A stretch of DNA of 44,219 bases from an uncultured Ruminococcus sp. (GCA_946413815.1 CAMKMD010000032.1:1-44219); one strand, 5' to 3'. Shown: positions 24,035-32,458, counted from the first letter of the stretch. Notes: a model not told the origin generated them from the letters alone. Translations and numbers: made by a program.

Positions 24035-25393
24035 TCAGTCCCTGTCCTCCAGCCTTACGTACTCCTTCTCCTTGGAGACAGCCTTGTAGGCGGGACGGAT
24101 TATCCTTCTGCTGGTGATTATCTCCTCCATGCGGTGAGCCGACCAGCCGGCCATACGTGCAACTGCGAACAGAGGTGTGAAGAGTTCGTCCGGTATACCG
24201 AGCATACGGTATACAAGACCGGAATACATATCAACGTTTGCACACATGGTCTTGCTGCTGCCCTTGACCTCGAGGAATATCTCGGGAGTAAGGCGCTCTA
24301 TGGTCTCAAGGAGACGGAACTCTGCCTCTATCTCCCTGCCCTTTGCCAGCTCGAAGGCCTTCTTCTTGAGTATGACTGCACGGGGGTCGGATATGGTATA
24401 TACGGCATGGCCCATACCGTAGATGAGTCCTGAGCCGTCGTTAGCTTCCTTGCGGATGACCTTGCGCATATAGTCTGCAACTTCGCCCTCGTTCTCCCAG
24501 TGCTTTATGTTTGCCTTGAAGTTGTCGAGCATATTGATGACCTGGAGGTTCGCACCGCCGTGGCGGGGTCCCTTCAGTGAGCATATCGCAGAGGAGTATG
24601 CGGAATAGGGGTCCGTACCGGAGGATGTGAGCACACGGCAGGTAAAGGTGGAGTTGTTTCCGCCGCCGTGCTCAGCCTGGAGCATGAGCAGGACATCGAG
24701 CATCTGTGCCTCCTCCTTGGTGTACTGTCTGTCAGGACGGAGAAGGGAGAGGATGCACTGTGCGGTATTCTCCTCGTAGTTTATAGGGTGCATTATCATG
24801 CTCTGGTTGTCGAACACACGGCGCTTTACCTGATAGGCGTTTGCCATGATGACCGGCAGCTTGGAGATAAGGCTTACCGCTGTGCGCATCTCGTTCTCGA
24901 TACCCTTGTTCTCGCACTCGTCATCGTAAGAGTAGAGAGCAAGCACGGAACGTGCAAGCTTGTTCATTATATTCTTTGAGGGAGCCTTGAGTATCATATC
25001 CTCAACAAAGCCGTTGGGCAGATCCCTCTTTACTGATATATATGTAGTGAAGTTCTGGAGCTCCTTGGCATTCGGGAGTCTTCCGAAAAGAAGCAGGAAA
25101 GCCACCTCCTCGTAGCCGAACCTGTCCTCAGCCTCAACGTTCTCTACAAGATCGCTGATGCTGTAGCCGCGGTAGATGAGCTGTCCGGGGATGGGCTCGA
25201 CCTCGCCTTCATTAAGGATATAGCCGTGTACGTTGCAAATATTGGTGATGCCTGCAACTACGCCTGTACCGTCGCTGTTGCGAAGACCTCTCTTGACACG
25301 GTACTTCTCGTAAAGCTCGGGACGTATAAAGGATCTCTCCTCGAGCTCCCTGCATAAACCGGTGATATTGGCACCTGAAAGAAATGACGGCAT
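24035..25393 (-). CDS. gltA: Citrate synthase
   Basis: 452 residues. Condenses acetyl-CoA and oxaloacetate to citrate, here probably for glutamate synthesis in an incomplete TCA cycle. Visible motifs: LQAEHGGGNNSTFT (first active-site His), the SSAICSLKGPRHGGAN segment, GHAVYTISDPRA (second His) and the Asp-containing CANVDMYSG. The N-terminal ~45 residues precede the usual core, as in other clostridial forms. 2-Methylcitrate synthase activity cannot be excluded. ATG with AGGAGGTCACATA. First gene of the long operon. Confidence 0.93.
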   Translation of the reverse strand: MPSFLSGANITGLCRELEERSFIRPELYEKYRVKRGLRNSDGTGVVAGITNICNVHGYILNEGEVEPIPGQLIYRGYSISDLVENVEAEDRFGYEEVAFLLLFGRLPNAKELQNFTTYISVKRDLPNGFVEDMILKAPSKNIMNKLARSVLALYSYDDECENKGIENEMRTAVSLISKLPVIMANAYQVKRRVFDNQSMIMHPINYEENTAQCILSLLRPDRQYTKEEAQMLDVLLMLQAEHGGGNNSTFTCRVLTSSGTDPYSAYSSAICSLKGPRHGGANLQVINMLDNFKANIKHWENEGEVADYMRKVIRKEANDGSGLIYGMGHAVYTISDPRAVILKKKAFELAKGREIEAEFRLLETIERLTPEIFLEVKGSSKTMCANVDMYSGLVYRMLGIPDELFTPLFAVARMAGWSAHRMEEIITSRRIIRPAYKAVSKEKEYVRLEDRD

Positions 25394-25438
25394 TATGTGA
25401 CCTCCTGATCTGATTCTTTGTATGATTATACATCATTA

Positions 25439-25467
25439 ATTATACACCATATTCCCGCGCCTGTCAA
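25439..25467 (-). promoter_or_regulatory. Consensus promoter of the gltA-to-dtxR-like operon
   Basis: TTGACA (25462-25467), 17-base spacer, TATAAT (25439-25444) on the minus strand, about 45 bases before the citrate synthase ATG. No other strong promoter or terminator was spotted between here and 14606. Confidence 0.88.
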
Positions 25468-25506
25468 GAAAATACCCCTCACATTTTGGCAGAGACAGCA
25501 CAGCAA

Positions 25507-25548
25507 GCCCTCCGGCGCAGGCTCCGGAGTGAAGGGCAGAGTTTTTTT
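25507..25548 (+). terminator. Hairpin with T7 run between divergent promoters
   Basis: GCCCT/AGGGC enclosing TCCGG/CCGGA, then GTTTTTTTG on the plus strand. No plus-strand gene precedes it nearby, so it may insulate the ytrA-type promoter or stop antisense readthrough. Confidence 0.5.
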
Positions 25549-25569
25549 GAAAATAATTTGCAAAACCTA

Positions 25570-25598
25570 TTGACAAACAGCTGAAACTGTGATAAGAT
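25570..25598 (+). promoter_or_regulatory. Promoter of the GntR-CPBP-ABC operon
   Basis: TTGACA, 17-base spacer, TAAGAT, about 70 bases before the regulator's ATG. The -10 is weaker than others in the window, as expected for a regulated promoter. Confidence 0.78.
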
Positions 25599-25599
25599 T

Positions 25600-25625
25600 G
25601 TATTAGTCAAATGGCACATTAATAC
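25600..25625 (+). promoter_or_regulatory. Inverted repeat, likely operator of the GntR/YtrA regulator
   Basis: GTATTA, 14 bases, TAATAC, starting two bases after the -10 box and covering the expected transcription start. TTAGT...ACTAA extends the symmetry out of register. The position fits an autorepressor site for the first gene of the operon. Confidence 0.6.
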
Positions 25626-25666
25626 ACTAACACACCATGACAACACTTATACAGGAGGTGCAGCTT

Positions 25667-26047
25667 ATGTGGAGTTTCACCAATGATAAACCCGTATACA
25701 TCCAGATCATCGACGAGATCATGAACCGGATAGCTCTCGGCATATACAAGCCCGGCGAGCGCATCCCCTCCGTGCGTGACCTTGCCGAGGAAGCAAGAGT
25801 AAACCCCAATACCATGCAGAAGGCGCTGGCTGAGATAGAGAGGAACGGCTACATTATTTCACTGCGTACCTCCGGAAAATTCGTCACGGACAATCAGGAG
25901 CTCATACTCAGCCTGAACCGGGACCGTTCTGAGGAGATCGTAAGGAACTTCCTGTCCGAGATAAAAAGACTCGGCCTTACTGTCGAGGATGCAGTAGAGC
26001 TGGTGAAGAAATACAGCACTGACGGCACCGGCGGAAAGGAGATGTGA
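25667..26047 (+). CDS. GntR family transcriptional regulator, YtrA subfamily
   Basis: 126 residues. The winged helix-turn-helix (about 8-75) has the GntR signature: YIQIIDEIMNRIALG, then GERIPSVRDLAEEARVNPNT and MQKALAEIERNGYI. The short helical C-terminal tail without a ligand domain is typical of YtrA proteins, which repress adjacent ABC transporter operons and respond to cell-wall-active compounds or stress. I chose the ATG at 25667 with AGGAGG eight bases before it, rather than a start ten codons upstream. It ends within GATGTGA, two bases before the next start. Confidence 0.92.
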   Translation: MWSFTNDKPVYIQIIDEIMNRIALGIYKPGERIPSVRDLAEEARVNPNTMQKALAEIERNGYIISLRTSGKFVTDNQELILSLNRDRSEEIVRNFLSEIKRLGLTVEDAVELVKKYSTDGTGGKEM

Positions 26048-26049
26048 CT

Positions 26050-27105
26050 ATGGACGATAAGACTATCGGCTCGAACCATTCAGGCGGAAATGATCAGAAG
26101 ATACCGGCTATGGTAGAGCGCAGCTTCAGATCGCATATCAACTATACAGGCGGAGGACTTATCATCTACCTTGTCCTCTTCCTCGGCATACAGATAGCCG
26201 CCGAGATAATCGGGGCTGTCATTCTTGTGCTGAAGGATCCCGGGCTCGCAAACTGGGACAGATTCGATGAATATTACAATAGCATCATTGATCTGAGCAT
26301 GAACGGATGGGTATATATCGGAAGCCTCATCATCGGTCTTCTGGTGCTCTTCATCTACTTCCGGAAGAAGCTCCCCGCAAAGGATATCTTCCGGAGCCCG
26401 AACAGGATGACGATGAAAAGCTTCCTGCCTATATTCTTCATCTTCTTTGCAGGGCAGCTGGTGGGTTCGGTCATAAATATAGTACTTGAGCTCATACTCA
26501 ATATCTTCGGTCTCTCAAATGATGCCACAGCGGAGCTGATGAACGAGATATTCAATCATCCCTCCATGATAATCTACGCTGCCATAGGCGCTCCCATAGC
26601 TGAAGAGATAGTATTCCGAGGCTTCCTGATGCGCCGTTTCCAGGCCTGGGGCAAGGTATTCGCCATCGTGATGTCTTCCCTGCTCTTCGGTCTCTTCCAT
26701 ATGAACTTCGTGCAGCTGCCCTACGCCTTCATCGTGGGACTTGTGCTTGCTTATGCCGCTATGGAATACGGCATCAAGTGGTCCATACTTCTCCACTTCC
26801 TCAACAACGGCGTGCTTGCCTGCGGTTTAGGCCTGCTCTCCAAGAGGATAGGCGAGACCAAAGCAGCCTGCATTGAATATGTTATTCTTGGCGTCTTCTT
26901 TGCTGCCGGCCTTTACTTCTTCATTGCAAAGCACCGCACCATAGCGGATTATATCCGCCGCAACCGCACAGAAAAGCGAAGATACTTCTGGACATTCACA
27001 ACAGCGACAATACTGATCCTTATAGCCATAACGCTCGGAGTTGCAGTACTCACACTTCTCTCCGCAGACATGACAGAAGACCTCACATCAATTATTGGAA
27101 AATAA
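26050..27105 (+). CDS. CPBP (CAAX/Abi) intramembrane metalloprotease, paralogue 1
   Basis: 351 residues. The CPBP core has the glutamate pair in PIAEEIVFRGFLMRRFQ, then FGLFHMNF with its conserved His, and a later HFLNNG. Six to eight transmembrane helices span about 35-340. Members process prenylated proteins, give self-immunity to bacteriocins, or act in regulation. A cytosolic N-terminus containing MVERSFRSHINYTGGGL is shared with the next gene. The ATG at 26050 has AAAGGAG at good spacing; a GTG at 26044 would overlap the regulator. Stop overlaps the next frame (TAATG). Confidence 0.92.
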   Translation: MDDKTIGSNHSGGNDQKIPAMVERSFRSHINYTGGGLIIYLVLFLGIQIAAEIIGAVILVLKDPGLANWDRFDEYYNSIIDLSMNGWVYIGSLIIGLLVLFIYFRKKLPAKDIFRSPNRMTMKSFLPIFFIFFAGQLVGSVINIVLELILNIFGLSNDATAELMNEIFNHPSMIIYAAIGAPIAEEIVFRGFLMRRFQAWGKVFAIVMSSLLFGLFHMNFVQLPYAFIVGLVLAYAAMEYGIKWSILLHFLNNGVLACGLGLLSKRIGETKAACIEYVILGVFFAAGLYFFIAKHRTIADYIRRNRTEKRRYFWTFTTATILILIAITLGVAVLTLLSADMTEDLTSIIGK

Positions 27106-27122
27106 TGAAAGGACGATCCACA

Positions 27123-28151
27123 ATGGACAGACCACCAATCGGCGTACCAGTATCAAACGAGCCCTCACCGGCTATGGCAAAACGCAGCTTCCAGACACAC
27201 AACAACATCACAGGCGGAGGCCTGCTGTTATATCTGTTCCTGTTCCTCGGCATACAGACGTGTTATCAGGTAATTGAAATTTTCAAACTTACTATGAAAG
27301 ATCCGGGTATCACCAGCCCTGACAGACGTGAAGAATACATGGAGACTGTAAACAAGCTGGCTATGAACGGCGTAGTCTTCATAATATCCATCGTTATCGG
27401 CATAGCAGCACTCTGTATCTATTTCCGCAAGAGGCTTCCTGTTCACGATCTCTTTGTCAGTGAGCAGAAAATGACAGGCAAAACGTTTATCAATATTTTC
27501 TTCATCTTCTTTGCGGGACAGGCTGTCGGACAGATCCTCGGCGTCGTTATCGAAAAGCTGCTGAATCTGATAGGTATGTCAAATGCAGAAACAGCTAAGG
27601 CTCTTGAAGGCATCTTCGGAAGCCCCGCTATGATACTCTATGCTACTATACTCGGGCCCATCGCTGAGGAACTCGTTTTCAGGGGTTTCCTGATGCGCCG
27701 CTTCCAGGCATGGGGCAAGCTTTTCGCCATCGTTATGACAGCGCTGCTGTTCGGACTTTTCCACATGAACCTTGTCCAGACCCCCTACTGTATTCTCATA
27801 GGCCTTGTATTTGGCTATATCGCTATGGAATACGGCATACAGTGGTCCATAATCATGCACATAATCAATAACGGTGCTCTTGCTTTCGGCATGGAAATGC
27901 TCAGCAAGGCGATAGGAGAAGAAAAGAGCAATTATATTTTCCTTGCCTTCCTGGGTGTATGCCTCATCGCCGGCATCATCATCCTTATCGCCAACCGCAG
28001 AAAGATGGCTGAGTATATAAGCAGCAACCGCACTGAAAGGCCAAGATACTTCTGGGCGATCCTGACACCTACAATTCTCATAGTCATACTGCTGACACTG
28101 GCCATGATATTATTAACACTTCTCTTAAGTATGGCAGCTAATCTCGGATAA
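27123..28151 (+). CDS. CPBP (CAAX/Abi) intramembrane metalloprotease, paralogue 2
   Basis: 342 residues. A tandem duplicate of the preceding gene: the same N-terminal motif (MAKRSFQTHNNITGGGL), the same catalytic AEELVFRGFLMRRFQAWGK, FGLFHMNL and HIINNG, and a similar C-terminus. Motif residues are intact in both, so both are probably active. The start could be the coupled ATG at 27105; I prefer the ATG at 27123, since it aligns with paralogue 1 and has AAAGGA nine bases before it. The genes differ across the membrane helices, so the duplication is not recent. Confidence 0.9.
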   Translation: MDRPPIGVPVSNEPSPAMAKRSFQTHNNITGGGLLLYLFLFLGIQTCYQVIEIFKLTMKDPGITSPDRREEYMETVNKLAMNGVVFIISIVIGIAALCIYFRKRLPVHDLFVSEQKMTGKTFINIFFIFFAGQAVGQILGVVIEKLLNLIGMSNAETAKALEGIFGSPAMILYATILGPIAEELVFRGFLMRRFQAWGKLFAIVMTALLFGLFHMNLVQTPYCILIGLVFGYIAMEYGIQWSIIMHIINNGALAFGMEMLSKAIGEEKSNYIFLAFLGVCLIAGIIILIANRRKMAEYISSNRTERPRYFWAILTPTILIVILLTLAMILLTLLLSMAANLG

Positions 28152-28170
28152 TAACGAAAGGAAGAACATT

Positions 28171-28869
28171 ATGTCAGAACTGATACAGATCTCTGACCTT
28201 TCCAAAAGCTACGGTAAAAAGGAAGCCCTGAGCGGCATTAATCTTACACTCGAAAGCGGAAGGGTCGTCGGGCTCTTAGGTCCGAACGGAAGCGGAAAGA
28301 CTACTCTTATCAAGATACTCTGCGGGCTTCTCACTCCCACAGCCGGCCATGTCACCATTGACGGCAAGGAGATAGGCACGGAAACAAAGGCAATAGTATC
28401 CTACCTGCCTGAGCGCAGCTACATCCCGATATGGATGAAGGTAAAGGACATCCTTGATTACTTTGAGGATTTCTACAAGGACTTCAGAAGATCCGTTGCT
28501 GAGGATATGCTCTCACGCCTCAGGATAGATACCAACGCCAAGATCAAGACTCTCTCAAAGGGCAACAAGGAAAAGGTGCAGCTGATACTTGTTATGAGCC
28601 GCAGCGCAAAGCTCTATCTCCTTGATGAGCCTATCGCAGGCGTCGATCCTGCTGCCCGCGACTATATTCTCGATACCATCGTTACAAACTACAACCCCGA
28701 CGCAACTGTTGTCATCTCTACACACCTGATACAGGATATCGAACGCATACTCGATGATGTGGTCATGATACAGTACGGCCACCTCAAGGTGTTCGGAAGT
28801 GCAGATGCCCTCCGAAGCGAAAAGGGTATGTCTATTGATCAGCTCTTCAGGGAGGTATTCAGATGTTAG
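28171..28869 (+). CDS. ABC transporter ATP-binding protein (YtrB-like)
   Basis: 232 residues. Walker A GPNGSGKTT (about 35-43), a Q-loop region (VSYLPERSY, in which the usual Gln is replaced), an altered signature LSKGNKEKVQL, Walker B LYLLDEP and H-loop STHL. The SKGN variant of LSGGQ is common in YtrB/CcmA-type exporters. It energises the permease encoded next; the frames overlap by seven bases. Control by the YtrA-type regulator is expected. Confidence 0.94.
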   Translation: MSELIQISDLSKSYGKKEALSGINLTLESGRVVGLLGPNGSGKTTLIKILCGLLTPTAGHVTIDGKEIGTETKAIVSYLPERSYIPIWMKVKDILDYFEDFYKDFRRSVAEDMLSRLRIDTNAKIKTLSKGNKEKVQLILVMSRSAKLYLLDEPIAGVDPAARDYILDTIVTNYNPDATVVISTHLIQDIERILDDVVMIQYGHLKVFGSADALRSEKGMSIDQLFREVFRC

Positions 28870-29633
28870 GAAAACTGCTCAAGCACGAGATGATATACCT
28901 TGTCAAAACATTCTCACCACTTTATATAGTATATCTTATCCTTGCGGGTGTTATCTGCGTTCTCAATCTCTTTAATGCAGATTCCAGTGATATGGACAAT
29001 TTCTCATCCGGATTCATCACTCTGGTAGTATTCGCAGGCATAGTACGCATCGCCTACGGTATCCTCACCGGTATACTCGCCCTGCTGACCATGATAGACA
29101 ATATCCGCCGTTTCAAGAACAATATGTTCACGGACGAAGGCTACCTAACAAACACACTCCCCGTAACAGCTACCGAGCATATCGTAGCAAAGCTGACTGC
29201 CGGCATCATCAACTATCTTGCGAGCATAGCAGTCATCCTGCTCGGTCTCTTCATCGTGAGCGGAGACAATGCATCGTATCTGGCAAAGGGTATCTGGGAA
29301 AAGATAGTATCAGATGATATCCCGCTTTCCGACAAGCTGACAGGTCTGCTCCTCGGCTTCATGATATATGTTTCCATACAGCTGCTCGGCTATCTTATCA
29401 GCGCACTCAGCAACATGGTAAACAGCTGCAAGGGACTCCTGAGCTTCGGTCTCGGATTCATCTCCGTAATCTTTGCCATGATAATGTCTGCAAGGATAAC
29501 AGCCTTTACACTTGACAAGAATATGTCAGGAGTACAGACAGCCCTCTGCGTATGTGCTTTCCTGCTTATATGCTGTATCGGAATGTATCTGCTTATAGTC
29601 AACATCATAAAGAGGCATCTCAACCTCCAGTAA
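28863..29633 (+). CDS. ABC transporter permease
   Basis: 256 residues with about six transmembrane helices (near 20-37, 55-80, 110-140, 165-185, 195-215 and 225-250). It matches the general ABC-2 type permease layout, but no signature identifies the substrate. A cytosolic stretch RRFKNNMFTDEGYLTNTLPVTATEHIVAKL contains the EGYL-TLPV sequence common in Firmicutes ABC-2 permeases of YtrC/YtrD-like operons. Last gene of the operon, followed by a strong terminator. Confidence 0.88.
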   Translation: MLGKLLKHEMIYLVKTFSPLYIVYLILAGVICVLNLFNADSSDMDNFSSGFITLVVFAGIVRIAYGILTGILALLTMIDNIRRFKNNMFTDEGYLTNTLPVTATEHIVAKLTAGIINYLASIAVILLGLFIVSGDNASYLAKGIWEKIVSDDIPLSDKLTGLLLGFMIYVSIQLLGYLISALSNMVNSCKGLLSFGLGFISVIFAMIMSARITAFTLDKNMSGVQTALCVCAFLLICCIGMYLLIVNIIKRHLNLQ

Positions 29634-29648
29634 ACAATACATATAAAG

Positions 29649-29685
29649 AAAAAGTCATAGTGCTTCAGGGCGCTATGACTTTTTT
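29649..29685. terminator. Bidirectional terminator between convergent genes
   Basis: AGTCATAGTGC pairs with GCGCTATGACT (one G-T pair), with A and T runs on both sides, so it works in both directions. It ends the ABC operon on the plus strand and overlaps the stop codon of the DUF2726 gene on the minus strand. Confidence 0.88.
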
Positions 29686-30169
29686 ATTCCCATATATATT
29701 CTCCGAGCTCTTCCTCTATCGCTTCAAGCTCCCCGTAGGTCCTCAGCAGGGTGTATCCGCATTTGTACAGCACTGTATCCACGAACTCGTCACGCTCTAT
29801 GCGGTCGGGACGGGCGTGGGTGGTATCGTCAAGCTCTATCAGAACGACTATATTTCCCTCACCGTCGGCAAGGGCAAAGTCGATGTGCTTGGCCTTGACC
29901 TTGTTGAAGCACTCCATCCAGTAGGGGTTCTCCGCTTTCGGGAGGGGTACCACAAGGTCGGCGAGCCTTACCTTGGTGAATATCTGCAGGCCGTGCTCCT
30001 CCGCTGTCTCACGCAGCCTTACATAGAACTCCCGCTCACGGTCGGTCATTACCGGCACAGGCTGGAAGAAATCGGTTATATCCGGCTTCTCTCTGCGCTT
30101 TATGAGCCATAATAAGAATAGTATCGCTGCTATGGCAAACAGAAGCAGTGTCAGTTCGTTATCGTTCAA
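29684..30169 (-). CDS. DUF2726 domain protein, membrane-anchored
   Basis: 161 residues. One N-terminal transmembrane helix (about 6-24) then a DUF2726 domain (about 35-155), recognisable by LRETAEEHGLQIFTKVRLADLV, HIDFAL and ELDDTTH. The domain is related to restriction-endonuclease-like folds; the D and E-x-D-type residues are visible (IDFAL, LIELDD), but activity on DNA is unproven and the anchor makes it odd for a nuclease. The start codon is TTG, with GGAGG five bases upstream. Confidence 0.85.
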   Translation of the reverse strand: MNDNELTLLLFAIAAILFLLWLIKRREKPDITDFFQPVPVMTDREREFYVRLRETAEEHGLQIFTKVRLADLVVPLPKAENPYWMECFNKVKAKHIDFALADGEGNIVVLIELDDTTHARPDRIERDEFVDTVLYKCGYTLLRTYGELEAIEEELGEYIWE

Positions 30170-30200
30170 TACTTCCTCCAGTCAGCCGGTCCGGCTTCTG

Positions 30201-30230
30201 ATAAATAAGAGGCGCAGCTACTGCGCCTCT
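30201..30230 (-). terminator. Terminator of the membrane-anchored hypothetical gene
   Basis: On the minus strand AGAGGCGCAG-TAG-CTGCGCCTCT followed by TATTTAT, 12 bases after the stop at 30243. Confidence 0.82.
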
Positions 30231-30242
30231 GCTGTTTATTAC

Positions 30243-31022
30243 TCAGTCAATGGAGACAGACGCCAGCATATGCTGCACGGTCTCCTTATCCGTTGAGCGT
30301 ATCATCAGGCCGTATACCCTGTCATATCTGCCCTTGCGGCATAGGGATACGGAATAGGCTGTGCTCGCTGCGTTCTCGGATCTTACCTCATATACTATTC
30401 CTTCTATATCGTCCCGGTCGTAGCGGTAGACATGGGAATACATCTCACCAAGGCTGCCGCCGAGAAGCTCCCACTTTCCGGCTGTCAGAGACATAAGGCA
30501 GCGGCAGTCAGTGCGGTCGCGCCAGTGCAGATCGTTCCAGTCAAGGGTGAGGAGATCACGCTCAAGCTCGAATACCGAATCCGGAACTTCCCAGCCGAAG
30601 ATATTGCAGCATTCCACAAGATCGCCGTACTGCATACGGTTTCCGCTGCCGTCAGGAGCGGCAAGGGTATCCTCGGGGTCATGGCGCTGTTCTGCTGAGG
30701 GTGTGAAGCGGATATTCGTCTTTCCGTCCTCGGTGGAGTAGCTCTCGGTATCGCTGTCGGGGTTGTTTCTCTTCATCTTGTCCGGCAGAGTAAGTGTGAT
30801 ACCGCAGGCGGAGAGCACAGGTCTCTTGTCACGGCTCTCCGGGTAGCACACATCATATGCCGGGTAATCCTCAATGACAGTATCGAGCGCTCCGGGATAG
30901 CTGTACTTCAGCCGGAAATATGCCGGCACTCCCGGCAGGAAATACAGGAAAGCAAATGCCCCTGCGGCAACAGCGGCAAGCCCCGCAGCCACAAGGAGGG
31001 GTTTTAGTCTCTTCAATTTCAT
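30243..31022 (-). CDS. Membrane-anchored protein of unknown function
   Basis: 259 residues. A basic N-terminus, one hydrophobic segment (about 8-29: LLVAAGLAAVAAGAFAFLYFL), then an extracytoplasmic domain without a motif I recognise. That domain has seven or so cysteines (for example VCYPES, SACGI, LVECCNIF, TDCRCLM), unusual for an exported protein of an anaerobe. The start is uncertain: the ATG at 31022 has AAGGA only two bases away, while an in-frame GTG at 31040 lacks a ribosome binding site. Monocistronic with its own promoter and terminator. Confidence 0.72.
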   Translation of the reverse strand: MKLKRLKPLLVAAGLAAVAAGAFAFLYFLPGVPAYFRLKYSYPGALDTVIEDYPAYDVCYPESRDKRPVLSACGITLTLPDKMKRNNPDSDTESYSTEDGKTNIRFTPSAEQRHDPEDTLAAPDGSGNRMQYGDLVECCNIFGWEVPDSVFELERDLLTLDWNDLHWRDRTDCRCLMSLTAGKWELLGGSLGEMYSHVYRYDRDDIEGIVYEVRSENAASTAYSVSLCRKGRYDRVYGLMIRSTDKETVQHMLASVSID

Positions 31023-31063
31023 CTTCCTTTTTCTGTTCACACAGATTATTTTTCTGTATCATT

Positions 31064-31092
31064 ATTATATTACATAGGCTGTGTTTTGTCAA
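31064..31092 (-). promoter_or_regulatory. Consensus promoter with overlapping dyads
   Basis: TTGACA (31087-31092), 17-base spacer, TATAAT (31064-31069) on the minus strand. TTTTGTC-AATA-GACAAAA (31084-31101) is centred on the -35 box, and CTCATAAA/TTTATGAG (31105-31127) lies just upstream. Either could be a repressor or activator site. Confidence 0.85.
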
Positions 31093-31209
31093 TAGACAAA
31101 ACAACTCATAAATGGCTGTTTTATGAGCATTTTTCTTATATCCGCGCTCGGCACGAAATGACAATAAAATAACAAACCTGTGTGATATGCCCTTACTCCG
31201 GCGAATTCA

Positions 31210-31247
31210 GTCTGCCGGCGTTCATCGAAGATCCATCGCCGGCAGAC
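31210..31247. repeat. Perfect 11-bp inverted repeat downstream of spoIID
   Basis: GTCTGCCGGCG, 16 bases, CGCCGGCAGAC. It lies 46 bases past the spoIID stop with no T run, so it is more like a palindromic repeat or RNA-stabilising stem than an intrinsic terminator. Confidence 0.6.
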
Positions 31248-31292
31248 CATACCTTTGATACCGCATTTACAAGCTGACAGCTCTCAGATATT

Positions 31293-32282
31293 TCAGACCG
31301 CTTCTATAGTACAGCCCGGATAGTAGTGCTCCAGTATCTCATGCCACGAACTGCCGTCTCTGGCCATTGCGTCCGCGCCGTACTGACTGAGACCTACGCC
31401 GTGGCCGAAGCCTCTTGTGGTCACGGTGATGCCGTCCTCTGCTCCTGCCACGGTAAAACAGGCCGATCTCAGTCCCAGCGCCTCCCGCAGTTCATTCCCG
31501 GTAACGCATCTGTCTCCGGCAAGGGCGGTGAGTACAGTGCCGGACTCTGTTGTCTCTCCGACTGATATCCACTGCGCCGGATCGCTGCCGAGGTTTATCC
31601 CCGGAAAGGCCTCCGTCAGGCGCTTTCTGAGAACGGGCTCCGGAAAGCGTGCCTCCTCCATATATCTCGGCGCTGATATATCTGCTGTACTGTCAACGGG
31701 TACAAGGTATTCAACAGGCGTTCCCCATACATCTCCTGCACTCTCCGTCCTGCCCGGCGACATGGAATGGAAGGCTGCTATTATAGGCTCTCCCCCATAG
31801 GTCAGCACATAGGGCATGACCTCATCGACTGCGGCAGACAGCTTCGCTATACTCTCCTCGTAGGCGCTGCCGTAGCAGCTCTTCATCTGGCTTTCCGTAA
31901 AATAGCCCTGATATCTGGAGGTATCGTTGGAGAAATCAGCGCCGCGCAGCTCCGGCGTCGGTGAAGTCTCCTCACGCATACACTGCCTGACAGCGTAGGT
32001 ATGAGCAGCCACTATCTGCGCCTTCAGAGCCTCCTCTCCGAAGGATACCGGCATCTCGGCGGCGGCAGCGCCTATGAGGTAGTCACGCAGGGGCACGTCA
32101 AGCACTTCGCCGGATGCTGTATCAAGTACACGGAAGCCCTTCCGTTCTGTTTTCTCCACTGCCTGTCCGGCTATAGGCGTGCTTTCCGGCGGAGTCCTGC
32201 GGCCGGCAAGGTATACCGGAACAGCGGGTATCACAGCCGTTCCCACGGCTACGGTAAGGAGTGCTGCTATATATCGGTTCAT
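31293..32282 (-). CDS. spoIID: SpoIID/LytB domain protein, stage II sporulation protein D
   Basis: 329 residues. SpoIID is a lytic transglycosylase that works with SpoIIM and SpoIIP in peptidoglycan remodelling for engulfment of the forespore. N-terminal signal anchor (about 5-25). The SpoIID core has AAEMPVSFGEEALKAQIVAAHTYA, where the Glu is the likely catalytic residue, and ends with RGFGHGVGLSQYGADAMA and HYYPGCTI. Length and motif order fit spoIID rather than the short LytB forms. AGGAGG precedes the ATG. This supports an endospore-forming lineage, although homologues persist in some asporogenous Clostridia. Confidence 0.92.
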   Translation of the reverse strand: MNRYIAALLTVAVGTAVIPAVPVYLAGRRTPPESTPIAGQAVEKTERKGFRVLDTASGEVLDVPLRDYLIGAAAAEMPVSFGEEALKAQIVAAHTYAVRQCMREETSPTPELRGADFSNDTSRYQGYFTESQMKSCYGSAYEESIAKLSAAVDEVMPYVLTYGGEPIIAAFHSMSPGRTESAGDVWGTPVEYLVPVDSTADISAPRYMEEARFPEPVLRKRLTEAFPGINLGSDPAQWISVGETTESGTVLTALAGDRCVTGNELREALGLRSACFTVAGAEDGITVTTRGFGHGVGLSQYGADAMARDGSSWHEILEHYYPGCTIEAV

Positions 32283-32406
32283 ATGTTTTTCCTCCTGTTT
32301 TTTCCTACAACCACCTTATGCGGAGGACAGCGGTATTATTCCTGTGCAGGGCATACTCCCCTGTCTGTAATCTGCGCTCCGGAGAATGCAGAGTATGCAG
32401 AAGGTA

Positions 32407-32435
32407 TTGCGCAGTGGCAGAAAAACAGGTATAAT
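32407..32435 (+). promoter_or_regulatory. Promoter of the LytTR operon
   Basis: TTGCGC, 17-base spacer, TATAAT; the start point is about 20 bases before the ATG, with AAAGGAGGA in between. Confidence 0.78.
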
Positions 32436-32458
32436 GATTACAGAAAGGAGGAGCAGTC

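Noticed and set aside
22600..24117. 505-codon plus-strand frame opposite the lipoprotein gene
   Set aside because: Antisense shadow: the minus-strand lipoprotein has a lipobox, repeats and operon context, whereas this translation shows no recognisable domain.
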